NCBI GenBank assembly: GCA_016869535.1
Contig: VGDX01000010.1
Location: forward strand, 1 to 64,000
Length of the DNA: 64,000 nt
Reading direction: 5' to 3'
DNA from: Alphaproteobacteria bacterium
GTDB lineage: Bacteria; Pseudomonadota; Alphaproteobacteria; Rhizobiales; Methyloligellaceae
Shown: piece after piece, positions 45,481-53,552 of the stretch
How positions within the stretch are numbered: the first letter of the stretch is position 1
Layout: each line of letters begins with the position of its first letter
Made by a program: the position numbers and the translations under genes
The notes under the pieces: model-generated
The model's database searches: none
The model's input: only the letters and a program-made list of their open reading frames with translations
What the model was told of the DNA's origin: nothing

Positions 45481-46109
45481 GACGCCATCCTCGCAAGCTT
45501 ATGGAGATCGATCTCTGGCTTTATGGCCAGCAGCGACGACCGCGTCACGCTGTCAAGCCAAGGAATCTCCGCGATGACTTCAACCTGTCCGTAACGTTCG
45601 ATTGCCGCGCGGTTATGCGGTGTGTCGGGGCCACTGATAATGATACCGGCAAGGGGGAGTCCGCGCCGGCGGATCGCTTCCAGCGACAACAGCGTGTGAT
45701 TGATAGTGCCGAGGGTCGAGCGCGATACGAGAATGATCGGCAGGTCGAGCTCTTCGGCCAAATCGATCACATAAGCGTCGCCCGTCAACGGCACCATCAA
45801 GCCGCCGGCCCCTTCGACGATCAACGGACGGTCGCAGGGCGGCGGCACGAGCTTTTCGAATTCGATGGTGATATTTGCGCGCCGGGCCGCCTCGTGCGGG
45901 GCCATCGCTTCCGGCAGGACATAGGCTTCCGGCAGGATACGGTCTGCTGTCACACCGGCAAGACGACGTATTATGGCTGAATCGGTTTCCGGTTCGGTGC
46001 CGGCCTGGACGGGTTTCCAGTAACAGGCGTCGAGCTGGGTCAGCAGCCAGGCCGCAGCGAGGGTCTTGCCGACATCCGTGTCGGTCCCCGTGACGAAGAA
46101 GCCATGCAC
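45477..46109 (-). CDS. bioD: Dethiobiotin synthetase
   Basis: BioD closes the ureido ring of DAPA with CO2 and ATP. The 210-residue protein begins MHGFFVTGTDTDVGKTLAAAW, the P-loop of the family, followed by YWKPVQAGTEPETD and the nucleotide/substrate motif VEGAGGLMVPL. It is co-transcribed with bioA (4-bp overlap) and reads away from the peptide-transporter genes. Confidence 0.96.
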   Translation of the reverse strand: MHGFFVTGTDTDVGKTLAAAWLLTQLDACYWKPVQAGTEPETDSAIIRRLAGVTADRILPEAYVLPEAMAPHEAARRANITIEFEKLVPPPCDRPLIVEGAGGLMVPLTGDAYVIDLAEELDLPIILVSRSTLGTINHTLLSLEAIRRRGLPLAGIIISGPDTPHNRAAIERYGQVEVIAEIPWLDSVTRSSLLAIKPEIDLHKLARMAS

Positions 46110-46241
46110 GATGGAAGGTCTCCAGCTAAGGCCCGAAGGGACGAGTGGGTGACTTTATCGGGCCAAGGTAGCGAGGCAAGGAGGGTGGACGAGGACCTTG
46201 TTTTCAGGCCACAAAGCGCACTCACCTGAGCAAAGCCAAAC

Positions 46242-47795
46242 ATGCGTTCCAGCATCACTCTTTCCCTTGTCGCGTTGCTTGCCTTTGGCCTTATGGCGGG
46301 GGCGGAGGCCAAGACGTTGCGCATGGCCTACGACGCCGATCCGACCTCGCTCGACCCGCACGAGCAATTGTCGGGCGCCACGTTACAGCTTTCGCATCTT
46401 CTGTTCGATCCGCTGGTGCGCTTTCGCCAGGACATGTCGCTCGAACCGCGTCTGGCCAAAAGCTGGGAACAGCTCGACGACCGAACCACGCGCTTTCATC
46501 TGCTTGACGGCGTGAAATTTCATTCAGGCCGCACGCTGTCGGCCCAGGACGTGGTGTGGACCTTCAACCGGCTGAAACAAAGTCCCGACTTCAAGGCATT
46601 GTTCGAACCTTTCGAAGGCGCGCGAGCCATCGACGACCTGACCGTCGATCTCATCACCAAGGGGCCTTATCCGCTGGTGCTCAACCTCGCCACGTACATC
46701 TTTCCGATGGACCGGCAATTCTATACGGGCGAGGACGAACGCGGCCGCGCCAAAGACCAGATCGTCAAGCATGGCGCATCCTTCGCCTCGTCTAATGCGA
46801 GCGGCACCGGACCATTTACCGTGACGGAACGGGAGCAGGGCGTGCGTCTGGAACTGAACCGCTTCGCCGATTATTGGGACAAGGAGTCGCCCGGCAATGT
46901 CGAGCGCATTGTATTGACGCCCATCAAGGAGGCGGCCACGCGGGTGGCGGCGCTCCTTGCCGGCGATGTCGATTTCATCACGCCGGTGCCGCCGACCGAT
47001 CTCGCGCGCATCAAGGATAATGACTGCTGCACGCTGGTCACCATGCCGAGCCCGCGCATCCTCATGTTTCAGCTCAATCAGGAGCGCGTGCCGGCATTCA
47101 AGGATCCGAGGGTGCGGCTTGCCATCAATTATGCGGTCAACCGCGAAGGCATCGCCGAGAAGATCATGCGCGGGCTGGCAACGGCTGCCGGTCAGTTCAG
47201 TCCTGACGGTTATGCCGGTTACGATCCGGCACTCACGCCGCGCTTCGACGTTGCCAAAGCCAAGGCGCTGATGAAGGAGGCGGGATACGAGGACGGCTTC
47301 TCGGTGACCATGATGGCGCCCAACAACCGCTATATCGGCGATCAGCGCATCGCCGAGGCGGTCGCCGCCATGCTCGCCAAGATCGGCATCAAGGTCGATC
47401 TCGAGACCATGCCCAAGGCGCAATATTGGCAGCGCTTCGACGAGCGCGCGGCCGACATCATGATGATCGGTTGGCAATCCGACACGCAGGACTCGGCGAA
47501 TTTCTATGAGTTCCTGGTGATGACGCCGGACCAGGAGACGGGCTACGGCCAGTACAATGCCGGCAATTATTCAAATTCCGAGGTCGACCGGCTGACGCTC
47601 GAAACGCAAACCATGACCGATGAGAAGGCACGCGCCGAAGTCCTGCGCAAGATCGAGCGCATCCTCTATGACGACGCAGCGGTCCTGCCGCTGCAATGGC
47701 CGCATCTCTCCTGGGCCGCGCGCAGGAATGTCAGGATCGAGCCGGTGGTCAATGTCATCGATATGCCCTATCTCGGTGATCTGGTCATCGATTAG
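46242..47795 (+). CDS. ABC transporter substrate-binding protein, peptide/nickel (family 5)
   Basis: The 517-residue protein has a signal peptide (ITLSLVALLAFGLMAGAEAK) and the SBP_bac_5 signatures LRMAYDADPTSLDPHEQLSG, LAKSWEQLDDRTTRFHLLDGVKFHSGRTLSAQDVVWTFNR and YAGYDPALTPRFDVAKAKALMKEAGY. Such proteins capture oligopeptides, nickel complexes or similar ligands in the periplasm. Two matching permease genes follow at 49173 and 50162 but two unrelated genes lie between, and no ATPase genes are present. Confidence 0.93.
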   Translation: MRSSITLSLVALLAFGLMAGAEAKTLRMAYDADPTSLDPHEQLSGATLQLSHLLFDPLVRFRQDMSLEPRLAKSWEQLDDRTTRFHLLDGVKFHSGRTLSAQDVVWTFNRLKQSPDFKALFEPFEGARAIDDLTVDLITKGPYPLVLNLATYIFPMDRQFYTGEDERGRAKDQIVKHGASFASSNASGTGPFTVTEREQGVRLELNRFADYWDKESPGNVERIVLTPIKEAATRVAALLAGDVDFITPVPPTDLARIKDNDCCTLVTMPSPRILMFQLNQERVPAFKDPRVRLAINYAVNREGIAEKIMRGLATAAGQFSPDGYAGYDPALTPRFDVAKAKALMKEAGYEDGFSVTMMAPNNRYIGDQRIAEAVAAMLAKIGIKVDLETMPKAQYWQRFDERAADIMMIGWQSDTQDSANFYEFLVMTPDQETGYGQYNAGNYSNSEVDRLTLETQTMTDEKARAEVLRKIERILYDDAAVLPLQWPHLSWAARRNVRIEPVVNVIDMPYLGDLVID

Positions 47796-47819
47796 GCTTG
47801 GCCATCTGGAGATTCTCCC

Positions 47820-48353
47820 ATGTTGAAAAAGGTCCTCATCGCTCTCGCGGCCCTTATCCTGATTTTCGTCGTCGTGGTTGCCCTTCAGCCTTCCGAATTT
47901 CATGTCGAACGGTCGGCCACCATCGCAGCGCCGCAAGATGAAGTCTTTGCGCAGGTGAACGACTTCAGGAAGTGGGACGCCTGGTCGCCTTGGGCGAAGC
48001 TCGATCCTCAGGCGAAGATAGCGTTCGAGGGCCCGCCGTCGGGTGAAGGCACGGTGATGACCTGGGCCGGTAATGACAAGGTTGGCGAGGGTAAGATGAC
48101 GCTCGACGAGAGTCGTCCCAGCGATCTGGTCAAGATCAAGGTCGATTTCGTGAGGCCCTTCGAGGGAAGCAACACGTCACAGTTTACCTTCAAGCCGGAT
48201 GGCGACCGGACGTCCGTCACCTGGACGATGGATGCCCGCCACAATTTCTTCGAGAAGGCCTTCTGTCTGATCATGAACGGCAAGAAGATGGTCGGCGACG
48301 ATATGGAAAAGGGCTTGACCCAGATGAAGTCGGTCGCCGAGTCCGGCAGTTAG
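47820..48353 (+). CDS. SRPBCC-family membrane-anchored protein
   Basis: The 177-residue protein has one N-terminal hydrophobic helix (VLIALAALILIFVVVVALQP) and an SRPBCC/polyketide-cyclase-like domain (FHVERSATIAAPQDEVFAQVNDFRKWDAWSPWAKLDPQ...FEGPPSGEGTVMTWAGNDKVGEG). These helix-grip domains bind hydrophobic ligands. It sits 24 bp after the substrate-binding protein gene, but a role in transport is not evident. Confidence 0.88.
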   Translation: MLKKVLIALAALILIFVVVVALQPSEFHVERSATIAAPQDEVFAQVNDFRKWDAWSPWAKLDPQAKIAFEGPPSGEGTVMTWAGNDKVGEGKMTLDESRPSDLVKIKVDFVRPFEGSNTSQFTFKPDGDRTSVTWTMDARHNFFEKAFCLIMNGKKMVGDDMEKGLTQMKSVAESGS

Positions 48354-48514
48354 GGCTGCGGCCTGGTCCAGCCTGTCGCATTGGTCAGCGGGTGTTTGCT
48401 CAAGTATAAACGAGGGTGTTGAACGCGCCTGGCGGCCGGAACGAGTATCCGCTATGGTCCGTTAGACTGGTGTAGGGGGGCGGAAAGCACAGTCGGACCA
48501 ACCCGCTCACGGAG

Positions 48515-49165
48515 ATGACGTCGGACGTCCTGAGTGCCGATGTTTTGCCGAGGCCGCCGCCGAGGGCCCGGGCCATGGCGGTCATGGCCGGAGTCGGTGC
48601 GCTCACCGGCCTGATCTCCAGCCTGCCATCGCCCTTGCCTGAATTGCGCCTTGAGGAGCCGGACATCCTCATCAATGCCCAAGGCGTGCCGCTCCATGCG
48701 GGAATCGTTTTTGGCGCCGGTATCGCCCTCATGCTGTGGCGTTGGGCCAACCGCGATCCCATGAAATGTCTGCTCGCCTTCGCGCTGACGCTGATCGGCT
48801 GGCTGGTCGCGATCAATACCGCCGAAGACGTGTTTTCGGCTGTGGTGGGTTCGGACCTGTTCGGCACCGCGCCAGGCGCCAAGGCAAACCGGGAGATGGT
48901 CGGTTGGCTGATCGGCGGTCTTAGCGGCGGAGCCGTCGGCGCGGGTTTCACGGCCTTCGCGGCGGGCATACCGGCGCAAGTCATCAGGCGCACCCGGATC
49001 TGGGCGCCAATCATCGCCAGTGGCGCGCTGTTAGGGCTGCTACTTTATCCAGCGGTTCTCCTGACCGCCATCGTGCTCCTCTATGTGCCATGGCAGGCTG
49101 CAGTCGCCGCCGGCATCGCCTATGGTCTCACCGAACCGTGGGCACGAGATCTGAATCAGGCATAA
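48515..49165 (+). CDS. Integral membrane protein, unknown
   Basis: The 216-residue protein has about five hydrophobic segments (MAVMAGVGALTGLISSL, LHAGIVFGAGIALML, LLAFALTLIGWLVAI, VGWLIGGLSGGAVGAGFTAFAAG, IIASGALLGLLLYPAVLLTAIVLL). I do not recognise a family. It is 7 bp before the first permease gene, so it is probably in the same transcript as the transporter. Confidence 0.7.
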   Translation: MTSDVLSADVLPRPPPRARAMAVMAGVGALTGLISSLPSPLPELRLEEPDILINAQGVPLHAGIVFGAGIALMLWRWANRDPMKCLLAFALTLIGWLVAINTAEDVFSAVVGSDLFGTAPGAKANREMVGWLIGGLSGGAVGAGFTAFAAGIPAQVIRRTRIWAPIIASGALLGLLLYPAVLLTAIVLLYVPWQAAVAAGIAYGLTEPWARDLNQA

Positions 49166-49172
49166 TCCAACC

Positions 49173-50165
49173 ATGAAAGCGCTTGCCTCCGGCGCGGCCT
49201 TTATCGGGCACCGCCTCATCCAGGCCATGCTCGTCATGCTGACGATCCTGGTGATCGCCTTTGCCGTACGTGCGGCGCTCGGCGATCCCTTGCGCGAGAT
49301 CATGGGGGAAGCGGTGCCCGTAGCCGAACGGGCCAAGCTTGCGCAGGAACTTGGCCTCGACAAACCCTGGCCGGTGCAGCTTGCGCGCTATCTCGGCGGC
49401 GCCGCTACCGGCGATCTCGGCACGTCTTATATCTATAAGCGCTCGACCGTTGCGGTGATCCTCGCCAAATTTCCGGCGAGCTTCGAACTCGTGCTGGGAG
49501 CGGGCCTGATCGTGCTTCTGCTGGCGGTTCCCGCAGGCATCTATTGCGCCGTACGGCCCGATGCGCTTGGCGCGCGGCTGATTTTGGGTCTGAGTGTGCT
49601 CGGCATCTCCATTCCTGTGTTCCTCACCGGCATTTTTCTCATCACCATATTCTCCGTCTGGCTTAACTGGTTGCCGGCATTCGGCCGCGGCGAAACGGTC
49701 GATCTCGGTTTCTGGGACACTGGCCTTTTGACGCGAGACGGGTTAGCGCATCTCATCCTTCCGGCGATCACGCTGTCCTCGATCATGCTGCCGCTGTTCA
49801 TCAGATTGGTGCGCGGCGCCATGCTGGATGAGCTCGGCCAAGATTATGTCCGCACCGCCCGCGCCAAAGGCGCGCGGCCGTTACGTGTGTGGCTTAGGCA
49901 CGCTCTGCGGAACGCACTCTTGCCACTCGTTGCCGTCGGTGGACTGCAGGCCGGCACGCTCATTGCGTACACATTGCTCACCGAGACTGTCTTCCAATGG
50001 CCGGGCATGGGGTTTTTGTTTCTGGAAGCCGTGACGCGCTCCGACATACCCCTCATCACCACCTATCTGGTTTTCGTCGGCCTGCTCTTCGTGATCGTCA
50101 ACACGCTGGTGGACGTCCTGAGCCTTACGCTTGACCCTCGCGTCAGCCTCGAGGGCGCTCGATGA
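49173..50165 (+). CDS. ABC transporter permease, DppB type
   Basis: The 330-residue protein has six transmembrane helices and the binding-protein-dependent transport (BPD) signature region ARTARAKGARPLRVWLRHALRNALLPLV with the EAA-like loop that contacts the ATPase. N-terminal FIGHRLIQAMLVMLTILVIAFAVRAALGDP is typical of DppB/OppB permeases. It overlaps the DppC-type gene by 4 bp. Confidence 0.95.
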   Translation: MKALASGAAFIGHRLIQAMLVMLTILVIAFAVRAALGDPLREIMGEAVPVAERAKLAQELGLDKPWPVQLARYLGGAATGDLGTSYIYKRSTVAVILAKFPASFELVLGAGLIVLLLAVPAGIYCAVRPDALGARLILGLSVLGISIPVFLTGIFLITIFSVWLNWLPAFGRGETVDLGFWDTGLLTRDGLAHLILPAITLSSIMLPLFIRLVRGAMLDELGQDYVRTARAKGARPLRVWLRHALRNALLPLVAVGGLQAGTLIAYTLLTETVFQWPGMGFLFLEAVTRSDIPLITTYLVFVGLLFVIVNTLVDVLSLTLDPRVSLEGAR

Positions 50166-51082
50166 GCACCGAAGCGATGCGCAGCGAATCCGTCTCGATG
50201 CTCGCCTTCGCGGCTGCGCGGCCCGGTGCGGCGATTGCTGCCATCCTGTTCGGCATTATTGCGCTGGCGTCGGCATTCGCGCCGCTCATCGCGCCTCACG
50301 ATCCGTTCGATCTGGCGAGCTTCGACATACTCGATGCCGAGTTACCGCCTTTCTGGCTTGAAGGGAGCGATCCGCGTTTTCTCCTCGGTACCGACGCGCA
50401 GGGGCGCGATCTGTTCAGCGCGATCCTTTACGGCACACGCATCTCGCTCATGGTCGGCATTCTGGCCGTGGTTATCCAAATGGCCATCGGCGTGCCTCTT
50501 GGTCTTTGGGCGGGGACTTCCGGCGGGAAAGTGGATAGCGTGGTGACACGATTGGCCGACATCCAGCTCTCGCTCTCCACCCTGATGATGGCCATCATCG
50601 TCATGGCCTTGTTTCGTGCCGGGCTTGGCGGAGAGACCCTAAGCCACATCGCCGTTCCCCTGCTCGTGATCGTCATCGGACTGGCGGAATGGCCGTTTTT
50701 CGCGCGCACGGCTCGCGCCGCCACTCAGGTTGAGTCAACCAAGGACTATGTCCGTGCCGCCCGGGCGCTTGGCGCGAGCGGCGTCGCCATTGTGCACCGC
50801 CATATCCTGCCCAATATCATGTCACCGCTCATCGTGGTCGCCACGACGCAAGTGGCGGGCGCCATCATGGCCGAGGCGGCACTTTCCTTTCTCGGCCTTG
50901 GCATGCCGGTCACCAAGCCATCGCTCGGCACGCTGATCCGATCCGGCTTCGATCTCCTTTTCGCAGGTGCGTGGTGGGTCACGATCTTGCCCGGTCTGGT
51001 CCTGATCGGCCTTCTCGTTTCCGTCAATATGCTCGGTGATGCACTGCGGGATGCGCTTAATCCGCGTCTAAATCGGCGTTGA
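50162..51082 (+). CDS. ABC transporter permease, DppC type
   Basis: The 306-residue protein matches DppC/OppC: an N-terminal helix, LLGTDAQGRDLFSAILYGTRISLMVGIL, and the BPD loop DYVRAARALGASGVAIVHRHILPNIMSPLIV. It pairs with the preceding permease. Downstream, glpX starts 76 bp later, and no ATP-binding subunit gene is present in the window, so ATPases must be shared or encoded elsewhere. Confidence 0.95.
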   Translation: MSTEAMRSESVSMLAFAAARPGAAIAAILFGIIALASAFAPLIAPHDPFDLASFDILDAELPPFWLEGSDPRFLLGTDAQGRDLFSAILYGTRISLMVGILAVVIQMAIGVPLGLWAGTSGGKVDSVVTRLADIQLSLSTLMMAIIVMALFRAGLGGETLSHIAVPLLVIVIGLAEWPFFARTARAATQVESTKDYVRAARALGASGVAIVHRHILPNIMSPLIVVATTQVAGAIMAEAALSFLGLGMPVTKPSLGTLIRSGFDLLFAGAWWVTILPGLVLIGLLVSVNMLGDALRDALNPRLNRR

Positions 51083-51158
51083 AGTGCTTCAATTCACTCC
51101 AGCTTGAAATTTTAGCCATCTACGACCCATAAGGTATAGTGCGAGGAGAGGAGATCGT

Positions 51159-52154
51159 ATGGACACCACACGCCACGCCCAACCCGAACTTGTCTTTTCG
51201 CTACGCCGCGTGACCGAACGGGCAGCCTGCGCCGCCTTCAACTGGATCGGGCGAGGCGATGCCGATGACGGCGGACGGGCGGCACTTGACGCCATGCGCG
51301 CGGCTCTTGCGGAGGTCGACATCGATGCGGTGGTGGTAATCGGCGAGGCGACCGCGGGCGAAGCGCCGCAGCCGCATCGCGGCGAACATCTCGGCAAGCC
51401 GGGCGCTGTCTTCAAGGCCGACATCGCCGTCGATCCGGTAGAGGGGACGAGTTATCTCGTGCGGGGCCTGACCAATGCACTCGCCGTTCTCGCCGTGGCG
51501 CCGCGGGGCACCATGCTGAATCCGGCGCCTGCCTTTTACATGGAGAAATTCGTGGCGAGCCCCGCCGCCCGCGGCAAGATCGAACCAACCTGGCCCACGA
51601 GCAAGAAACTCTCGACACTGGCCGACATCCTCAACAAAGACGTGTCCGAACTAACGGTCTTCGTCCTTGAGAAGCCGCGCCACCGCGAGCTGGTGAACGG
51701 CATATTGGCGGCGGGAGCGCGTGTGGCCCTTTACCCCGCGGGCGACGTGGCGGGTGCGTTGATGGCCGCCATACCCGGCTCGGGTATTGACGCTCTGATG
51801 GGAACCGGCGGTACACCCGAAGGCGTTATGTCGGCATGCGCCATTCGAGCCATTGGCGGCGAGTTCCTCGCCCGCCTCGACCCGCAACTTCAGACCGAGA
51901 CCAAGGCGGTGAAGGACGCCGGACTCGACACTTCGAGATGGTACGACCGCGACGAGATCATCACCTCGGACGACGTGTTCTTCTGTGCGACGGGAATCAC
52001 CACGGGCCTAATGCTGGAAGGCGTGGAACGCAGCAAGACGCATTACAAAGTGCAGACCATGATGATCGCTGGCGCCAGCGGCGAGCGGCAGATCATGACG
52101 AGCTATATTCCGGTTGAGCGTCTGGCCAGCGTAGCGGCGCGTGACGTGGCGTAA
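51159..52154 (+). CDS. glpX: Class II fructose-1,6-bisphosphatase (GlpX), atypical metal site
   Basis: The 331-residue protein matches GlpX: LRRVTERAACAAFNWIGRGD at the start, the metal motif DIAVDPVEGT (residues 88-97), KPRHRELVNGILAAGARVALYPAGDVAGALMAAIP and FFCATGITTGLMLEGV. The E. coli metal ligand Asp33 aligns with Gly39 here, and the conserved GEGE-x-DEAPML segment reads GEATAGEAPQP; Asp85, Glu88 and Glu57 equivalents are kept. It heads a sugar-phosphate operon and probably hydrolyses fructose and/or sedoheptulose bisphosphate. AGGAGAGGAG precedes the ATG. Confidence 0.88.
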   Translation: MDTTRHAQPELVFSLRRVTERAACAAFNWIGRGDADDGGRAALDAMRAALAEVDIDAVVVIGEATAGEAPQPHRGEHLGKPGAVFKADIAVDPVEGTSYLVRGLTNALAVLAVAPRGTMLNPAPAFYMEKFVASPAARGKIEPTWPTSKKLSTLADILNKDVSELTVFVLEKPRHRELVNGILAAGARVALYPAGDVAGALMAAIPGSGIDALMGTGGTPEGVMSACAIRAIGGEFLARLDPQLQTETKAVKDAGLDTSRWYDRDEIITSDDVFFCATGITTGLMLEGVERSKTHYKVQTMMIAGASGERQIMTSYIPVERLASVAARDVA

Positions 52155-52206
52155 ATAACAAAAAACGGCAAGAAGTTTTTTAGGTGAGGAAGCGCCTGGA
52201 GTAGGA

Positions 52207-53136
52207 ATGTCAAAGCGCGTGGACCATCCGATCATCCTCGGCATCGTGGGTGACTCGGCATCGGGAAAGACCACATTGTCGGCGGGCGTCGCCCAGATTC
52301 TGGGCGAAGAGCACTGCACGGTGTTCTGTACCGATGACTACCATCGCTATGCTCGCAAGCAACGCAGCGAGATGGGCCTCTCGGCTCTCGATCCGCGCGC
52401 CAACTATATCGATATCATCGAGCAACATTTGCGGCTCTTGCGTCGCGGCGAACCGGTGCTCAAGCCCATCTACGATCATAATGACGGCACGCTGGAAGAG
52501 CCGGTTTATGTCAAGCCCAAGGAGTTCGTCATCGCCGAGGGTTTGTTGGGCTACACCACGCGCGCCATGCGCGATTGCTACGATGTGAAGATCTATCTCG
52601 ATCCGCAGGAGGAGCTCAGGGTCAAATGGAAGCTCCGGCGCGACACGACCAAACGCGGATACACCCGCAAAGAAGTGCTTGACCAGCTTGAGCGTCGCCG
52701 GACCGACAGTTCGAACTTCATCCACCCGCAGCGTACTTTCGCCGACATCGTCATCCGTTTCCAAAAAGCGAAAGACGCCAACGGTTCGGATACCCAACTC
52801 GACGTGCGCCATATCCTGCGCCCGACACTGCCCCACCCGGACTTCACGCCATTGTTCGACGGGTCGAGCAATGCCGGCATGCACTTGGAGCTTGCCCGCG
52901 ATCGTGACGGCAAGCCGGTCGATGTGCTCGAGATCAACGGCAATATCTCCGACAAGAGAGCCGAGAGAATCGAGGATTTGCTATGGAACCTCATTCCCGA
53001 GGCCGGGCATCTGCGTGACCAGGTCGGGCGTATCGATATTGCTAATGGCGCGCCCAAAAGCCACCCGTTGGCGCTGACGCAGCTTCTGGTCAGCTATCAT
53101 GCGGTCAAGGCCGCGATGGGTGTCCGCGCCTATTAG
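52207..53136 (+). CDS. prk: Phosphoribulokinase, class II-like
   Basis: The 309-residue kinase has the P-loop GDSASGKTTLS, FCTDDYHRYARKQRSEMGLSALDPRANY, KPIYDHNDGTLEEP, VIAEGLLGYTT, VYLD-like KIYLDPQEELRVKWKLRRD and FADIVIRFQ. These resemble the plant/cyanobacterial class II enzymes more than the class I enzymes (about 290 residues, GSSGAGT P-loop) of most proteobacterial cbb operons. It phosphorylates ribulose-5-phosphate to RuBP. RuBisCO genes are not in the window. Confidence 0.85.
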   Translation: MSKRVDHPIILGIVGDSASGKTTLSAGVAQILGEEHCTVFCTDDYHRYARKQRSEMGLSALDPRANYIDIIEQHLRLLRRGEPVLKPIYDHNDGTLEEPVYVKPKEFVIAEGLLGYTTRAMRDCYDVKIYLDPQEELRVKWKLRRDTTKRGYTRKEVLDQLERRRTDSSNFIHPQRTFADIVIRFQKAKDANGSDTQLDVRHILRPTLPHPDFTPLFDGSSNAGMHLELARDRDGKPVDVLEINGNISDKRAERIEDLLWNLIPEAGHLRDQVGRIDIANGAPKSHPLALTQLLVSYHAVKAAMGVRAY

Positions 53137-53552
53137 CGGTCGTCAGTGGCGAACCAGAACCTATCCCGTCCGGCTTGCCCCCTTGGACAAGCTTGAACTG
53201 GGCGCGACTTGCCAGAATTGGGAGTTGAGCAAACCAGTTCGAAGGCGGATTGGTATTCTTCCGTTCATTGAGGGGCTGGACGGGAACCGTCGGTTCGTCC
53301 TTGCCGGTCTTTGGGCTTATCCCCATGGATTCCTCCATCTGGTAACCCGGAGGATAACGCTAGAAGGCCTGATGAGTTCGAGGGCGTCAGGTTAAGCTTA
53401 ACTGCCGGCGCTCGCCACCCCCTTGGCATGCCTCTTCCTGTGGCTAGCGAGAGGCGGGGAGTGTGCCCAAGGCTGGAATCAGTGCTATGGGGGATTGGTC
53501 GCATCACCCCGTATACCTTCCTCCATAAGCTGCTATTTAAGACCTGAACCCT
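53137..53552. other. 416-bp gap between prk and tkt with several small inverted repeats
   Basis: I see no supported gene. Structures include GGACGGGAACC/GGTTCGTCC (53278-53300, imperfect), TCCTCC (53331-53336) opposite GGAGGA (53349-53354), and the perfect palindrome GTTAAGCTTAAC (53391-53402). These may include the promoter and regulator sites for the tkt-gap-pgk part, which would then be a separate transcript from glpX-prk. Confidence 0.5.

Noticed and set aside
53099-53395. 98-residue frame in the prk-tkt gap
   Set aside because: It overlaps the prk end in another frame and shows no domain, signal or ribosome-binding site.
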